A DNA stretch of 55,885 nt from Deltaproteobacteria bacterium (GTDB lineage Bacteria > UBA10199 > JADGCS01), in contig JADGCS010000001.1 of assembly GCA_015228875.1 (NCBI GenBank), positions 1 to 55,885 of the forward strand, in the 5' to 3' direction. Numbering within the stretch: position 1 is the first letter of the stretch; every line of letters begins with the position of its first letter. The notes beneath the pieces were generated by a model. That model did no database searches. It was given only the letters and a program-made list of their open reading frames with translations, and was not told where the DNA came from. Both the position numbers and the translations under genes were made by a program. This document shows, one piece after another, positions 45,749 through 55,642 of the stretch.

Positions 45749-47716
45749 CTATTTGGCTCCTTTGCCGCTCAATGACAGCGGGATTCGCCCGTCTATCAGT
45801 TTAAGCAGAAAACTTAAAATCCACACCGGTGCCTCGGTATCAAGACTGCAGTAGGCCAATAGATCCTTCATTAATTTTTTTCTTTGCGGTTTTGATGTCT
45901 GGGGATTTAACATTTCTTCGAGGGCCAGGCTTGCGACGTCACCCCTTTTTATCTCGCCTTGAAGTTTTGCGTATTCATAGGGAGTCAGCGCTGGTGTGAC
46001 AGTTTTAAGTTTGTAATGAAAGTTAAACCCTGGATGATACATACTCAACGTGATCACGTCCTCAAGGTCAACAATGCGGCCGTTATCGAGTCTGATCTCA
46101 TCCATCTGTTGCGCGTAGGCTGCGTATTTCTTTTTAAAGTGTTTGGCAAGGTCCTCCCAGGGTGCTGAGGTGTCTGTCTCGAGCGATTTCAGGGCCTTGA
46201 TCAGAGCCGTTATTTTCTTGGCGACATCATGATCACCAGCCTGACGAGCTTTTTCTGCCAGCTCTGCATATTGTTTTATTTTGTCACCACCGATGAGTGC
46301 GTAAAGTCTTTCGGCCGTTGCTGTGTCACCCCTTTCTTCCATGATGCGCGCCATTTCTCTGATGCGGCCGATTTCGAAAGACTGGTTCCAAGTCAGAATG
46401 GGTCCCGCCTTGCCAACCGCCTTAAGGATGGCCTTTGCAGCCGGGGCAACCCAGTCTCCATCAGTGTCCCCACGATAAAGATATTCGCTGTGACTCATTT
46501 GTGTCCGCCAGACTGCAGGTTTTTTAAGCAGTACATTCAAGTCGGGCAGGGTGTGAGAGGATAATTGCAGGGTGCTGATCTCGAAGGGGCGGGTGTCTTT
46601 AAAAACGGGCAACAGTGGATTGATGGTCTCAAAATCCAGGGAGACCACGCGGGCGCCCCTTGGTTTAAGGAGTTCTTTAATCCTGGCAACATGTCTTGCT
46701 GCCTCTGCTTTATCAAAAACGATGGTGTTGTCTCTCACGGCACGGATCTGTCGCCACACACGCTCGGAGAATTGGTTCTTTCCGGCATCGGCATGAGGGA
46801 CAAAATCATCCCCGATCTTTCTGATGTCTGTGATGCCCGAACCTCTCAGTGCCGCAGGGGGTCTGCCGCCGCGGCCGAGGTGGCGCACATCGTAGGGGTC
46901 TGTTATTACTTGATAGGGGCAACCCTCGTCGTGCTCTACGGTTGATAGATCTCCGTCTCGATCCAGCTCTTTCATGGCGGCAAGGGTCGATTCGATCTCC
47001 GGGAACATGGCTTCAAGTTCTTTAATGACATCTTCAAAGATCAGGAGTTTTTTGGGATCATAATTGACACCACCCGGGTGCTTATAATCGGGATCCACCA
47101 TTAAAAAGCCTGCCTCTTTGATCTCGATCCCGTTTTGTCTGAGGACCCAGAGTTGCAGCGCGAGCCTTTGGGCCGCTGCCTTGTTTATTTTTTTTGTGAT
47201 CCTGATCTCGCCGGTCTCGACCATGACCTTGATCCCTGTTTCATAAATACTGATGGCCCCGCGGATAGCGGCAAGTCTAAAACATTCCTTGGCACCCCTG
47301 CCCATTTTTTCAAGACAATCAAAATGGATCCTCACACCGATATCGGATGGGTCAGCGGGATCAGCATAAAAGGCGGCACCGTTGAGTATGACGGGGACTT
47401 TTCTGTCGTTAAGGGCCTCTTCAGTGGCCTGCATGTGTGTTACAGCCGATTCCAAGGCGGCCCTTGTATCCGCAGGCTCCTCTTCTCCAACCGGTCTCCA
47501 GATGTTTCTTGCAAGTGGTTTGCTGGCATACGCGATCTCACGCACATGGCCAAGTTTTTCAAAGTACGCCTGCATTTCTGGGGTGGGTTTGACTGATGCA
47601 GGACCGTTTCTGCGTGTCTCCAAAAAATCTCGGCGACAGTCCTGATAGACTGCAAATTGCCTGGGGGTGAGCGGGACATCCATACCCATCGTGGTGGGTA
47701 TATTTAATGAGTGCAT
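45749..47716 (-). CDS. DUF2779-family nuclease-like protein
   Basis: 655 residues. The C-terminal half is a DUF2779/RNase H-like exonuclease domain: D361 and E363 in SLDFETINP, WNQSFEIGR near 443-451, IVDLEDVI, YHPGFNFHYKLKTVTPAL, and AYCSLDTEA near the end. The N-terminal half has the RecB-like layout with LTPRQFAVYQDCRRDFL, but where related proteins have EVKS it reads VETG, so that nuclease site may be dead. A charged helical insertion fills about 452-525. Role unknown; DNA repair or RNA processing are both possible. Confidence 0.75.
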   Translation of the reverse strand: MHSLNIPTTMGMDVPLTPRQFAVYQDCRRDFLETRRNGPASVKPTPEMQAYFEKLGHVREIAYASKPLARNIWRPVGEEEPADTRAALESAVTHMQATEEALNDRKVPVILNGAAFYADPADPSDIGVRIHFDCLEKMGRGAKECFRLAAIRGAISIYETGIKVMVETGEIRITKKINKAAAQRLALQLWVLRQNGIEIKEAGFLMVDPDYKHPGGVNYDPKKLLIFEDVIKELEAMFPEIESTLAAMKELDRDGDLSTVEHDEGCPYQVITDPYDVRHLGRGGRPPAALRGSGITDIRKIGDDFVPHADAGKNQFSERVWRQIRAVRDNTIVFDKAEAARHVARIKELLKPRGARVVSLDFETINPLLPVFKDTRPFEISTLQLSSHTLPDLNVLLKKPAVWRTQMSHSEYLYRGDTDGDWVAPAAKAILKAVGKAGPILTWNQSFEIGRIREMARIMEERGDTATAERLYALIGGDKIKQYAELAEKARQAGDHDVAKKITALIKALKSLETDTSAPWEDLAKHFKKKYAAYAQQMDEIRLDNGRIVDLEDVITLSMYHPGFNFHYKLKTVTPALTPYEYAKLQGEIKRGDVASLALEEMLNPQTSKPQRKKLMKDLLAYCSLDTEAPVWILSFLLKLIDGRIPLSLSGKGAK

Positions 47717-47883
47717 AAATTGATCCTTGTTCCTTTGACCTCATGCTCGTCTACTTTTTTATAAAGTTTCTTTTTTTTTAAAGAAATTTTACGCAACATC
47801 TCACTTTCCCTGACGATGCACTCTAATAAGCAATAAGCGTGCGGGATGTTATTTAAGACAGTCATGTCAAATACGGAGCCACA

Positions 47884-50001
47884 ATGATGTCAAGACCCAT
47901 AGTTCAAACAATGCAAGTGACAGGGAATCAAGGTGCCACGCTGCAATCTTTTAAGAATACTGCTACGATAGGAGCGGGTTCTGTTTCCCAATTACCCCTT
48001 GACGTGGCAGTGCGTGGTATCAGAGCAGGGTTTGAGCGCATTGCGGCCGGTCTTGCACAGCGTCCCTTGCCGGTCGTTGCACGGCCACAGCCAGGGCGGG
48101 CTGCTGTTGCAGGTCAAATTCATGAAGAGAAAAAAACAGTGAGCAATCCGGCAGCCAGAACCTGTCAAGCCTCTTCGCCTCCTGTTGGTCCTGGAGACAA
48201 CGGGGGTAAGGCAGCAAAACCAACACCAGTGAGCATTGCAGACATCAGGGGCAGGGGGTACAATTCCCCAATGACAAATAAATCCGTTCAAACAAAGCCA
48301 GTGATTGTCACTGCGGTCAGCAAGTGGGGCATGTGGGTTCAGGACATAAATGCACAAACAGATCCCGATTGCTCGTCCGGCATCTTTGTGTATACCCAGG
48401 GACAGCCTGATGTTCATATTGGCGACAGGATTGTGATTGTGCAGGCCCGCGTGGTCCTTTTCCCCTCTGATCAATTAACCAAAGCCAATCCCCAGGCTAA
48501 AGGTCAGGCAGGGAAGGCACAGCTTGGTTTTGCAAGATGGGTTGTGCAGAGAATAGGTCACAAATTACCCCCTGCGGTTCTCATTGGAAAAGGGGGGCGG
48601 ATGCCGCCTGCAAAGATCATGAAAAGCCGCGCCACAGGTTCGGATATTCACAATCCCAAAACCCCATTTAATCCGGCAAAAGACGCGATGGCGTTTTACA
48701 CAAGTTTGAGAGACATGCGCGTCAAGATTGCAAATCCCGTGGTTGTTGGGCCTGTGAGTTATGGCCGCGTCTCTGTGGCCATTGATAATGGAGAGGGTAT
48801 TGCAAATAGAACCCTTGCTGGCGGTGTGTTGCTGACCCCCGATGGTCCCAATACACAGGTGATCACGCTGGATCTCTCAGGTCTTCCCAAGGACACACTG
48901 TCCAGTTTGGCAATGGGGGATCGTATTCTTGGCGAGGTCGAAGGGGTGCTTGACTATAGCTTTGGTGAATTCAGGTTAAGGGTGACCAAAGAATTTAAGG
49001 TCGAAAAGGTGCCACAAACAAGGCCGTCTGTCCCCGATCTGCCAAAGGGCAAAAACATCATGAGGGTCATGCAGGCCAATCTTGAAAACATGAATTTTAA
49101 GGATGCAGAGAGGATGGAACACTTTGCGGAGATGATTGCGCAGGCTGCGCCGGACATGTGTTCGTTTCAAGAGGTACAGTCAGATTATGACTTTGATCCT
49201 GACGGTGTCATGGAATCCGAAAAGACCATGAATCTTCTCTCAAAGATGGTTTATGAAAAGACAGGCATCAGGTATCAATGGGCCTATGTCCCGCCGGAGG
49301 ATAGTCAGGATGGCGGGAAAAAGGGCGGGAATATTCGCAATGTCTTTTTTTACAACCCTGCGCGTTTTAGGGTCAGGATGAGGCAGGGAGACGCCACAGA
49401 TAAATCTGTGCTTGTGCGGCGTGGAAAAAAATTGTTTCTCACCAAAAACACCAGCCGCATAGAACCCAAAGACGAGGCCTATGCGCACTCAAGAAAGCCC
49501 GTTGTGTTCGAATACGATTTTATTGTGACTGATCAAAAAGGTAGAAAAACATATCAAAGATTTTTGCATGTGAACATTCACAGCATCTCCAAACGTGGTG
49601 AGGATGGCGCATGGGGGAGGCAGCAACCCCCGGTCTACAGATCAGAGACAAAGAGAAAAAAACAGCATAAACCCATCGTTGATTTTATCAGGGGTGCCTT
49701 AAATCTTGATGCGGATCAAAATATTATTTTAAGTGGTGATGGCAATGCCTACCCGTGGGAAGAATCTGTCCGTCTTTTTACTGATGCAGGGATGCATCAC
49801 CTTGCCGAGGAACAATTACCGCCCGGAGATGTATACAGTTATTACTTTAACGGGGGCTTTTTTCTTTATGATTACCTGATGGCCTCGCCAGCCCTTGCAA
49901 ATAGGGCAAAAGTGGCGATCTGGCACAGGCACTCGCTGTTTAGCCCACAGGACAGCGACCATGATGTGGTGCTTGCGGCCATTGATTTTAACGAGGGATA
50001 A
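47884..50001 (+). CDS. OB-fold plus EEP-domain nuclease (ExeM/NucH-like)
   Basis: 705 residues. Residues about 1-115 are low-complexity and have no signal peptide. A YhcR-type OB-fold region follows (IADIRGRGYNSPM, WGMWVQDI, GDRIVIVQARV). An endonuclease/exonuclease/phosphatase domain starts near 390: MQANLENMNF, E in SFQEVQ near 430, NVFFYNPARF, HVNIHS, SGDGNAYPWE near 617 and SDHDVV near 692, supplying the metal and catalytic residues. Relatives are usually exported; this one seems not to be, by its N-terminus. TTGACC and TATAAA 19 bases apart (47735-47765) are a possible weak promoter. Its stop abuts that of guaC. Confidence 0.78.
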   Translation: MMSRPIVQTMQVTGNQGATLQSFKNTATIGAGSVSQLPLDVAVRGIRAGFERIAAGLAQRPLPVVARPQPGRAAVAGQIHEEKKTVSNPAARTCQASSPPVGPGDNGGKAAKPTPVSIADIRGRGYNSPMTNKSVQTKPVIVTAVSKWGMWVQDINAQTDPDCSSGIFVYTQGQPDVHIGDRIVIVQARVVLFPSDQLTKANPQAKGQAGKAQLGFARWVVQRIGHKLPPAVLIGKGGRMPPAKIMKSRATGSDIHNPKTPFNPAKDAMAFYTSLRDMRVKIANPVVVGPVSYGRVSVAIDNGEGIANRTLAGGVLLTPDGPNTQVITLDLSGLPKDTLSSLAMGDRILGEVEGVLDYSFGEFRLRVTKEFKVEKVPQTRPSVPDLPKGKNIMRVMQANLENMNFKDAERMEHFAEMIAQAAPDMCSFQEVQSDYDFDPDGVMESEKTMNLLSKMVYEKTGIRYQWAYVPPEDSQDGGKKGGNIRNVFFYNPARFRVRMRQGDATDKSVLVRRGKKLFLTKNTSRIEPKDEAYAHSRKPVVFEYDFIVTDQKGRKTYQRFLHVNIHSISKRGEDGAWGRQQPPVYRSETKRKKQHKPIVDFIRGALNLDADQNIILSGDGNAYPWEESVRLFTDAGMHHLAEEQLPPGDVYSYYFNGGFFLYDYLMASPALANRAKVAIWHRHSLFSPQDSDHDVVLAAIDFNEG

Positions 50002-51135
50002 TTAACTGCCAAAAATATCGTTGTGCGTCCTGTAACAGCGCACAAATGTGGTGCACTTGGGCAGGTCTTTGAGACTTGATGCCCCCACGTAGGCGCAGGT
50101 GCTTTTAAGCCCGCCGGTTATTTTTTGGACCACACCTTCTTCGTCGCTGACCCCCCCCTTGTAGGGGACCTTGGTGATTTTGCCCTCTGCGGCACGGTAG
50201 CAGTTGAGTCCCCCGCTGTATTTGTCGATCGCCTTTTTGCTGGACATACCGTAAAAGACGAGAGAGTGTTTTTTGATGTGGGGCCAGCCCTGATTTGTCA
50301 GTTCTTCCCTGGTGCAGGTTTTATCGAGCACCGTCCAATCAAGGTCATTTTTGCTGACCATGTACTGCCATTCGCCTTCGCATTCTTCGTGACCGGCAAA
50401 CATATTGCCAAGCATGACAAAGTCGGCACCGGCGCCAAAGGCCTTGGCGATATCGCCGGGCTGTGTGCAGCCGCCATCGGCGCAGACGTGACCTTTTAGG
50501 CCGTGCGCCGCGTCCGCACATTCGATAATCGCGCTGAGCTGCGGGTAGCCGACACCGGCGATAATCCTCGTGGTGCAGACAGAACCCGGACCGATCCCTA
50601 TTTTAATAATATCGGCGGCCCCGGAGAGCAGGAGTTCGGAGACCATTTCGGGTGTACAGATATTGCCAGCCATGATGACGGAGTCTTTAAATTTTTCCCG
50701 GATTCTTTTTACACGGTCGACAAAAAACTCTGTATAACCGTTGGCCACATCTACGCAGATGTTTCTGATTTCATCAACCGAGTGTGCCACCTGAATTAAT
50801 TTTTCGAAGTCGATGTCTTTGATGCCAAGGGTAAAAAAAACATTATCACACGATGCATTTTGATTTTTGTCAAAATAGTTGATGAGTTTGTCTGCCGGGT
50901 AATGCTTATGCAGACAGGTCATCATGCGGTGCTTGGCGAGTTCGGTGCCCATTTTCATGGTACCGGTGGTATCCATGTTTGCGGCAATAATGGGGACCCC
51001 GGTCCAGCTTGTCTTGCTGTTGAGAAAACGATAGGTTCGCTCTAGAGTGATTTTTTTTCGACTGGGCGCCTCCGAGCGTTTGGGTTTGATAATCACGTCT
51101 TTGTAATCAAGTTTGATGTCGTTTTCGATTCTCAT
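50002..51135 (-). CDS. guaC: GMP reductase
   Basis: Reduces GMP to IMP with NADPH, recycling guanine nucleotides. 377 residues, about 30 more than E. coli GuaC. IMPDH/GMPR barrel with IIAANMDTTGT, MAGNICTPEM, and the catalytic C187 in GIGPGSVCTTR, then CADGGC and FYGMSSKKAI. Extra residues lie before FYGMSS (about 265-298), with three more Cys or Trp. AGAGG before the ATG supports the start. Stops tail to tail with the nuclease: TAATTA supplies both stop codons. Confidence 0.93.
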   Translation of the reverse strand: MRIENDIKLDYKDVIIKPKRSEAPSRKKITLERTYRFLNSKTSWTGVPIIAANMDTTGTMKMGTELAKHRMMTCLHKHYPADKLINYFDKNQNASCDNVFFTLGIKDIDFEKLIQVAHSVDEIRNICVDVANGYTEFFVDRVKRIREKFKDSVIMAGNICTPEMVSELLLSGAADIIKIGIGPGSVCTTRIIAGVGYPQLSAIIECADAAHGLKGHVCADGGCTQPGDIAKAFGAGADFVMLGNMFAGHEECEGEWQYMVSKNDLDWTVLDKTCTREELTNQGWPHIKKHSLVFYGMSSKKAIDKYSGGLNCYRAAEGKITKVPYKGGVSDEEGVVQKITGGLKSTCAYVGASSLKDLPKCTTFVRCYRTHNDIFGS

Positions 51136-51207
51136 GGGGACCTCTTAAATTTGTGTGTATGCACATACATGGTGCGGCGATCAGACTTTCTTTTTTGGTG
51201 GGAATAA

Positions 51208-51828
51208 TCAAGCAAAATATGGAGAGAATTTCGCGAGTTTGTCATCCCAATAGCCTCTCAGGTGGGGAGATCGTTCTCTCTGGCCCCGGATCCAGTTTTC
51301 TATGGAACTAAAGGAACTTGCGTCAAACTCGGCGAGATAAATCGTGGCACTGGCCTGAAAAAAGGTTGCAATGCGCTCACATTGATGTCCCATCATGTTT
51401 TCTACATAGGGTTGATAATCTGCCTCCTCGACCCGTGTCTCTATAGTGTCTTTTTTGATGAACAGTACGACCCCGGGAGATTTGTCTCTTAATCCCCGAG
51501 TCCTGGCATAATCATAACTCAGACCGGCCACGTTAGAAAAAAAGGTGAGGGTTGGATTAAGAGCGCCGTGGGATTCATCAATTACGCGCTCTAGAGCAGC
51601 GAGACTTGTCCCCGAAAAAAGGCGTGTGCCCTGTACGCGGGTATCGATCTCCTTTGCATTAACGATCTCGGGGAATACCCGTCTTTGACACCTCCTGAGC
51701 CAGGGGAGACCATCGACACTCGCCTCGTACCAGCTTTGAGGGGGCAGCAAGGGTGCATCGTTAACAGGCGCGCTGTGCGGTAGAGCCATGAGGGAGTGAT
51801 ATGCGATCGGGGGCAGTGGCATAGACAT
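51208..51828 (-). CDS. unknown protein, possible ADP-ribosyltransferase-like fold
   Basis: 206 residues from ATG 51828; a TTG at 51879 would add 17. I do not recognise it. Visible motifs are RLFSGTSLAALERVI near residue 70, LTFFSNVAGLSYDYA near 95, PGVVLFI, then TRVEEADYQPYVENM and a C-terminal Trp-rich helix. The order RxFxGT, TFFS and SYDYA resembles the arginine and serine elements of ADP-ribosyltransferase toxins, but no clear catalytic Glu can be named. It lies between guaC and divergent pbpC. Start uncertain. Confidence 0.45.
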   Translation of the reverse strand: MSMPLPPIAYHSLMALPHSAPVNDAPLLPPQSWYEASVDGLPWLRRCQRRVFPEIVNAKEIDTRVQGTRLFSGTSLAALERVIDESHGALNPTLTFFSNVAGLSYDYARTRGLRDKSPGVVLFIKKDTIETRVEEADYQPYVENMMGHQCERIATFFQASATIYLAEFDASSFSSIENWIRGQRERSPHLRGYWDDKLAKFSPYFA

Positions 51829-51894
51829 GCTCTTATTATCGGAGGATAAGACAAAAAGTTGTCTTTTTTTTAAAAACAAGCCATAAAATTTTGC

Positions 51895-54267
51895 ATGGTG
51901 TTCAGGTTAACCAGAGTACATAAGTCCGCGATCATTGGTGCACCGCTTATCTTATTCTTAGCGGCCCTGTTATTAAACCCGCTCCCCTCAGCCCAAGGGA
52001 TAGACAGGCTCAAACACGGTGAGAGCCTCACGATCCTCAGTCGCGACGGTGATCTCTTAAGAAAGACCCTCGCTCGGACAGGGGGGCGTCGTTTATCGGT
52101 CCCTCTACAGGATGTCTCGGACAACTTTGTCAAGGTCCTCTTAGATACAGAAGACAGGTTTTTTTACTGGCACGCGGGTGTGAATCCCATTGCCCTTGTG
52201 AGGGCCCTGCGACAATGGTGGCGATCCGGCCAGGTTGTATCGGGCGGGTCAACAATCACGATGCAACTCGCACGCATGATCAACAGGGGACCGCGTTGTG
52301 TGCAAACCAAAATAAAAGAAACGCTCTTTGCCGTGTATCTCGAGATGGCATTCACAAAGGATGAAATTCTTGAGCTGTATATCAATCACCTCCCTTTCTC
52401 CAATGAAATATATGGTGTCAACGAGGCAAGTCGCCTCTATTTTAAAAAAAGACCCAGAGATTTAACACTGCAGGAGTCAGCCTATCTCTTGGGAATCATA
52501 AGGGCGCCCGCGGTCTACAACCCCTACAAAAATAACGTGCAGGTCCTTGCCTTAAAAGACAAGATTCTGCGATCATATTTAAATAACACCGCGCTTTCGC
52601 ACGGGGAGAGGGCGCGTCTTCTCAGCGAAAAAATCCCGCTGTACCCGCTTGAGATGAGGTTTTTGGCACCACACTTTACAGATCATGTGATCAACCATGC
52701 AAAAGAGCGGGGTGATCAAAATAACGGGCAGATTCGCACCTCGCTTGACCTTGAACTCAACGAAGAAGTTCAAAAAGTCATCATCGGGCAGATCAATGCC
52801 CTCACGGATAAGCGGGTTTCTCAGGCGAGTGCACTTGTCATTGAAAACAGGACGGGAGAGATCCTGTCCTACGTTGGATCGACCGGCTACTGGAATGACC
52901 GTGCGCAGGGGATGATTGACGGTATTCACCAGAAGAGGCAGCCCGGATCGGCGCTCAAACCGTTTACATACGCAAGGGCGCTGGATGCGGGCATCTCACC
53001 AAGTCATGTGTTGCCGGATGTTGTCACGGCCTTTCCAAGCGAGATCGGGGACTACATCCCCGAAAATTACGACCGCAAATCACACGGCCCTGTATTGATG
53101 CGCGTTGCACTCGCCAATTCACTCAATGTACCCGCGGTGCATCTTTTGCAAGAGATAGGCCTGATGCAGCTTTATCAGGCATTAAAAAAACTAAAGTTTG
53201 CAGGCCTTACGCAACCTCCGTCGTATTACGGGCTGGGGCTTACCCTGGGCAATGTCGAGGTGAGCCTTTATGAACTGGTCAGGGCGTATGCGGTTTTTGC
53301 GAGGGGTGGGTTATTTTGCGACCTCACATTTACCAACACGGACGGGGCGTCCTGTGTGAGGGAGGATCAAGAGGGGAGGGCATTGCAAAGGATTTTTTCT
53401 GATCAGGCGTCATACATCATCAGGGATTTTTTGTCTGACGGGCACGCAAGGACAATCAGTTTTGGCGGGAACAGTCCACTTGATTTTGAGTACCCTGTCA
53501 TGATCAAGACAGGGACATCGCAGAATTACCGTGACAACTGGACTGTTGCGGTGACTCCTGAGTACACTGTTGGTGTCTGGGTGGGTAATTTTAATGGTGA
53601 TCCGATGCAGAATGTTTCGGGGGTTACAGGTGCCGCGCCCCTGGCACACAAGATTGTGGCGTATCTTTATGCAAGACACAAGTGGACCGGCTGGCATGGT
53701 GGAGAGGGTCTTAAAAAAAACCGTCTGTGCTCGCTGTCTGGCAAGAGGCCCCATAAATACTGTCCGTACACACGCTGGGAATTTACGCCCGATGTGGGTA
53801 TGGAAGCGTGTGAGGCCCATGTGATAAAAAAAATAGACACGCGCAATAACCAGCTCGCCCGCAGGTCTTGCCCCCAGGCCTTTGTAAGGGAGAGACTGTT
53901 TGTCAATCTCCCCGTCAAATACAGCACTTGGCAACGGGAGCACATGGCCGATGCGCTGATCCCTGCACAGTATTCCCCGTTGTGTGAAGGGAGGGAGAAA
54001 GGTGAGGCACCATTAAAGGACCACGCGCAGATCCTGTCGCCGCAGGACGGGGTGGTGTATAAGATTGATTATCACCGCCCGTTAGACGCGCAGTATCTTT
54101 CGATCGCGCACACGGGTTTGAGCGGTGATTATCAGATTATCCTCGACGGAAGACCCGTCAGCACAGAACAAACGGCTCGTCTTATACTCAACCGCGGCAC
54201 GCATCACATCAAGCTGATTGGAGCGGGGCAACAGGAGGTGGACGCGGTCCGGTTTTTTGTCAGGTGA
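51895..54267 (+). CDS. pbpC: penicillin-binding protein 1C
   Basis: Bifunctional murein synthase-like protein at the inner membrane. 790 residues. One N-terminal membrane helix (about 13-30), glycosyltransferase GT51 domain with the catalytic Glu in DTEDRFFYWHAG near 86 and GGSTITMQLAR, then a transpeptidase domain with Ser in GSALKPFTYA near 352, SLN, and KTGTS near 538. The C-terminal PBP1C-specific domain with paired Cys (CSLSGKRPHKYC) follows. No convincing ribosome binding site; a GTG at codon 2 is an alternative start. Confidence 0.93.
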   Translation: MVFRLTRVHKSAIIGAPLILFLAALLLNPLPSAQGIDRLKHGESLTILSRDGDLLRKTLARTGGRRLSVPLQDVSDNFVKVLLDTEDRFFYWHAGVNPIALVRALRQWWRSGQVVSGGSTITMQLARMINRGPRCVQTKIKETLFAVYLEMAFTKDEILELYINHLPFSNEIYGVNEASRLYFKKRPRDLTLQESAYLLGIIRAPAVYNPYKNNVQVLALKDKILRSYLNNTALSHGERARLLSEKIPLYPLEMRFLAPHFTDHVINHAKERGDQNNGQIRTSLDLELNEEVQKVIIGQINALTDKRVSQASALVIENRTGEILSYVGSTGYWNDRAQGMIDGIHQKRQPGSALKPFTYARALDAGISPSHVLPDVVTAFPSEIGDYIPENYDRKSHGPVLMRVALANSLNVPAVHLLQEIGLMQLYQALKKLKFAGLTQPPSYYGLGLTLGNVEVSLYELVRAYAVFARGGLFCDLTFTNTDGASCVREDQEGRALQRIFSDQASYIIRDFLSDGHARTISFGGNSPLDFEYPVMIKTGTSQNYRDNWTVAVTPEYTVGVWVGNFNGDPMQNVSGVTGAAPLAHKIVAYLYARHKWTGWHGGEGLKKNRLCSLSGKRPHKYCPYTRWEFTPDVGMEACEAHVIKKIDTRNNQLARRSCPQAFVRERLFVNLPVKYSTWQREHMADALIPAQYSPLCEGREKGEAPLKDHAQILSPQDGVVYKIDYHRPLDAQYLSIAHTGLSGDYQIILDGRPVSTEQTARLILNRGTHHIKLIGAGQQEVDAVRFFVR

Positions 54268-54274
54268 TGCTTGA

Positions 54275-55552
54275 TCACGTCAAAAACCCCGGCATGATTT
54301 CGTTGTGGGTGATATCCTCAATGCTGTCGGCCTTTCTGACAAGAAAAAATTGATCTCCTTTAACAAGGACCTCGGCAGGACGGCCTCTGGAATTATAGGT
54401 GCACGCCATGGACATGCCGTAGGCACCGGTGCTCATGATGGCAAGGTATTCACCGGGTTCTGTGGGTTGCATTTCTCTATGACGCGCAAAGCGATCTGTT
54501 GTTTCACAGATGGGGCCCTCTATGTTGGTGGTGATGGTTTTTTTTTCGGGGGAAACCATAACGGGAATAATTTCGTGGTAGGCACCGTACAACATCGGGC
54601 GTTTAAGGTCATTAAAGGCCGCATCAACAATGGTAAAGTGTTCTTTGTGATCGCCCTCTTTGACGTAGATGACCTTGGTCACAAGGATGCCGGCGTTGCC
54701 GACGATAAAACGCCCGGGTTCAAGGAGTATTGTGCAGTCAAGTCCAGTAAGAGGTTCGGTGATGGCTCTTGCATAGTCCGTGGCAGTCAGCGGGTTCTCG
54801 TTATTGTAAATAATGCCAAGCCCGCCGCCGACATCGACGTTTTTGACAGGGATATTGATGGCCGCGAGCTGATTTATGATGTCTTTAAGTTTGATCATTG
54901 CATTGCGGAATGGTTCGCATTCGAGAATCTGCGAGCCGATGTGACACGAGATGCCCGTGATCTCGATATGACTCATCGAGAGGGCGCTTTTGTAGACGGA
55001 GACAGCCTTAAGATGACTGATGCCAAACTTGTTTTCTTTGAGCCCCGTGGAGATATACGGATGGGTTTTGGGGTCGATGTCGGGGTTGACACGCAGGGCA
55101 ACGGGGGCCTTGATGTTGAGAGATGAGGCAATGTTCTGAATCGTAGAAAGTTCCTGTTCACTTTCGCAATTGATCTGCAGGATACCGGTTTGAATGGCAA
55201 ACCGGATCTCATTTGCTGTTTTGCCCACACCAGAGTAGACGATTTTTTTTGGATCGCAGCCGACGTTCAGGGCACGCCTCAGTTCGCCACCACTCACCAC
55301 ATCCATGCCGGCGCCGAGGTTGACAAGCGTTTTTAAAATGGCGCCGTTCGAATTTGCCTTGACCGAATAACAGACAACGTGTGTGTGTGTCCCAAAAGCG
55401 CGGGTCATCTGTTTGAATTGTTCCACAATGTTGCTCCTGCTGTAGACGTAAAGGGGCGTCCCGTGTTTTTTAATGATTTCATCGACACGACAGTCTTCGC
55501 AAAAGAGGTGATTTTGTCTGTATTCAAATTCAAATTGGTTGCATTTTGTCAT
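54275..55552 (-). CDS. lysA: diaminopimelate decarboxylase
   Basis: Decarboxylates meso-diaminopimelate to lysine using PLP. 425 residues from ATG 55552. PLP lysine K65 in CYSVKANSN, then GAGMDVVSGGELRRAL, ISCHIGSQI, VDVGGGLGI, LEPGRFIVGNAG and GPICETTDRF. The frame stays open upstream to 55714, through a B repeat, giving a 54-residue leader typical of translated B (AENTTRADTMQKLMPKRVE); family members start near MTKCNQF, so I chose 55552. That start abuts the B repeat, which must supply the weak ribosome binding site (TAGG). Confidence 0.93.
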   Translation of the reverse strand: MTKCNQFEFEYRQNHLFCEDCRVDEIIKKHGTPLYVYSRSNIVEQFKQMTRAFGTHTHVVCYSVKANSNGAILKTLVNLGAGMDVVSGGELRRALNVGCDPKKIVYSGVGKTANEIRFAIQTGILQINCESEQELSTIQNIASSLNIKAPVALRVNPDIDPKTHPYISTGLKENKFGISHLKAVSVYKSALSMSHIEITGISCHIGSQILECEPFRNAMIKLKDIINQLAAINIPVKNVDVGGGLGIIYNNENPLTATDYARAITEPLTGLDCTILLEPGRFIVGNAGILVTKVIYVKEGDHKEHFTIVDAAFNDLKRPMLYGAYHEIIPVMVSPEKKTITTNIEGPICETTDRFARHREMQPTEPGEYLAIMSTGAYGMSMACTYNSRGRPAEVLVKGDQFFLVRKADSIEDITHNEIMPGFLT

Positions 55553-55642
55553 AGAACCTAGGTAGGTTTTTTCTACGCGTTTCGGCATCAATTTTTGCAT
55601 GGTGTCCGCCCGCGTAGTGTTTTCCGCTTTATACGGGTTATG
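55552..55642 (+). repeat. family B repeat abutting the lysA start codon
   Basis: TAGAACCTAGGTAGGTT (perfect palindrome after TAG), TTTT, CTACGCG/CGCGTAG, CCGCTTTATACGG, GGTTATG. Its first T is the complement of the A in the lysA ATG. The 5' untranslated part of lysA mRNA would therefore be a reverse-complement B. Confidence 0.92.
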
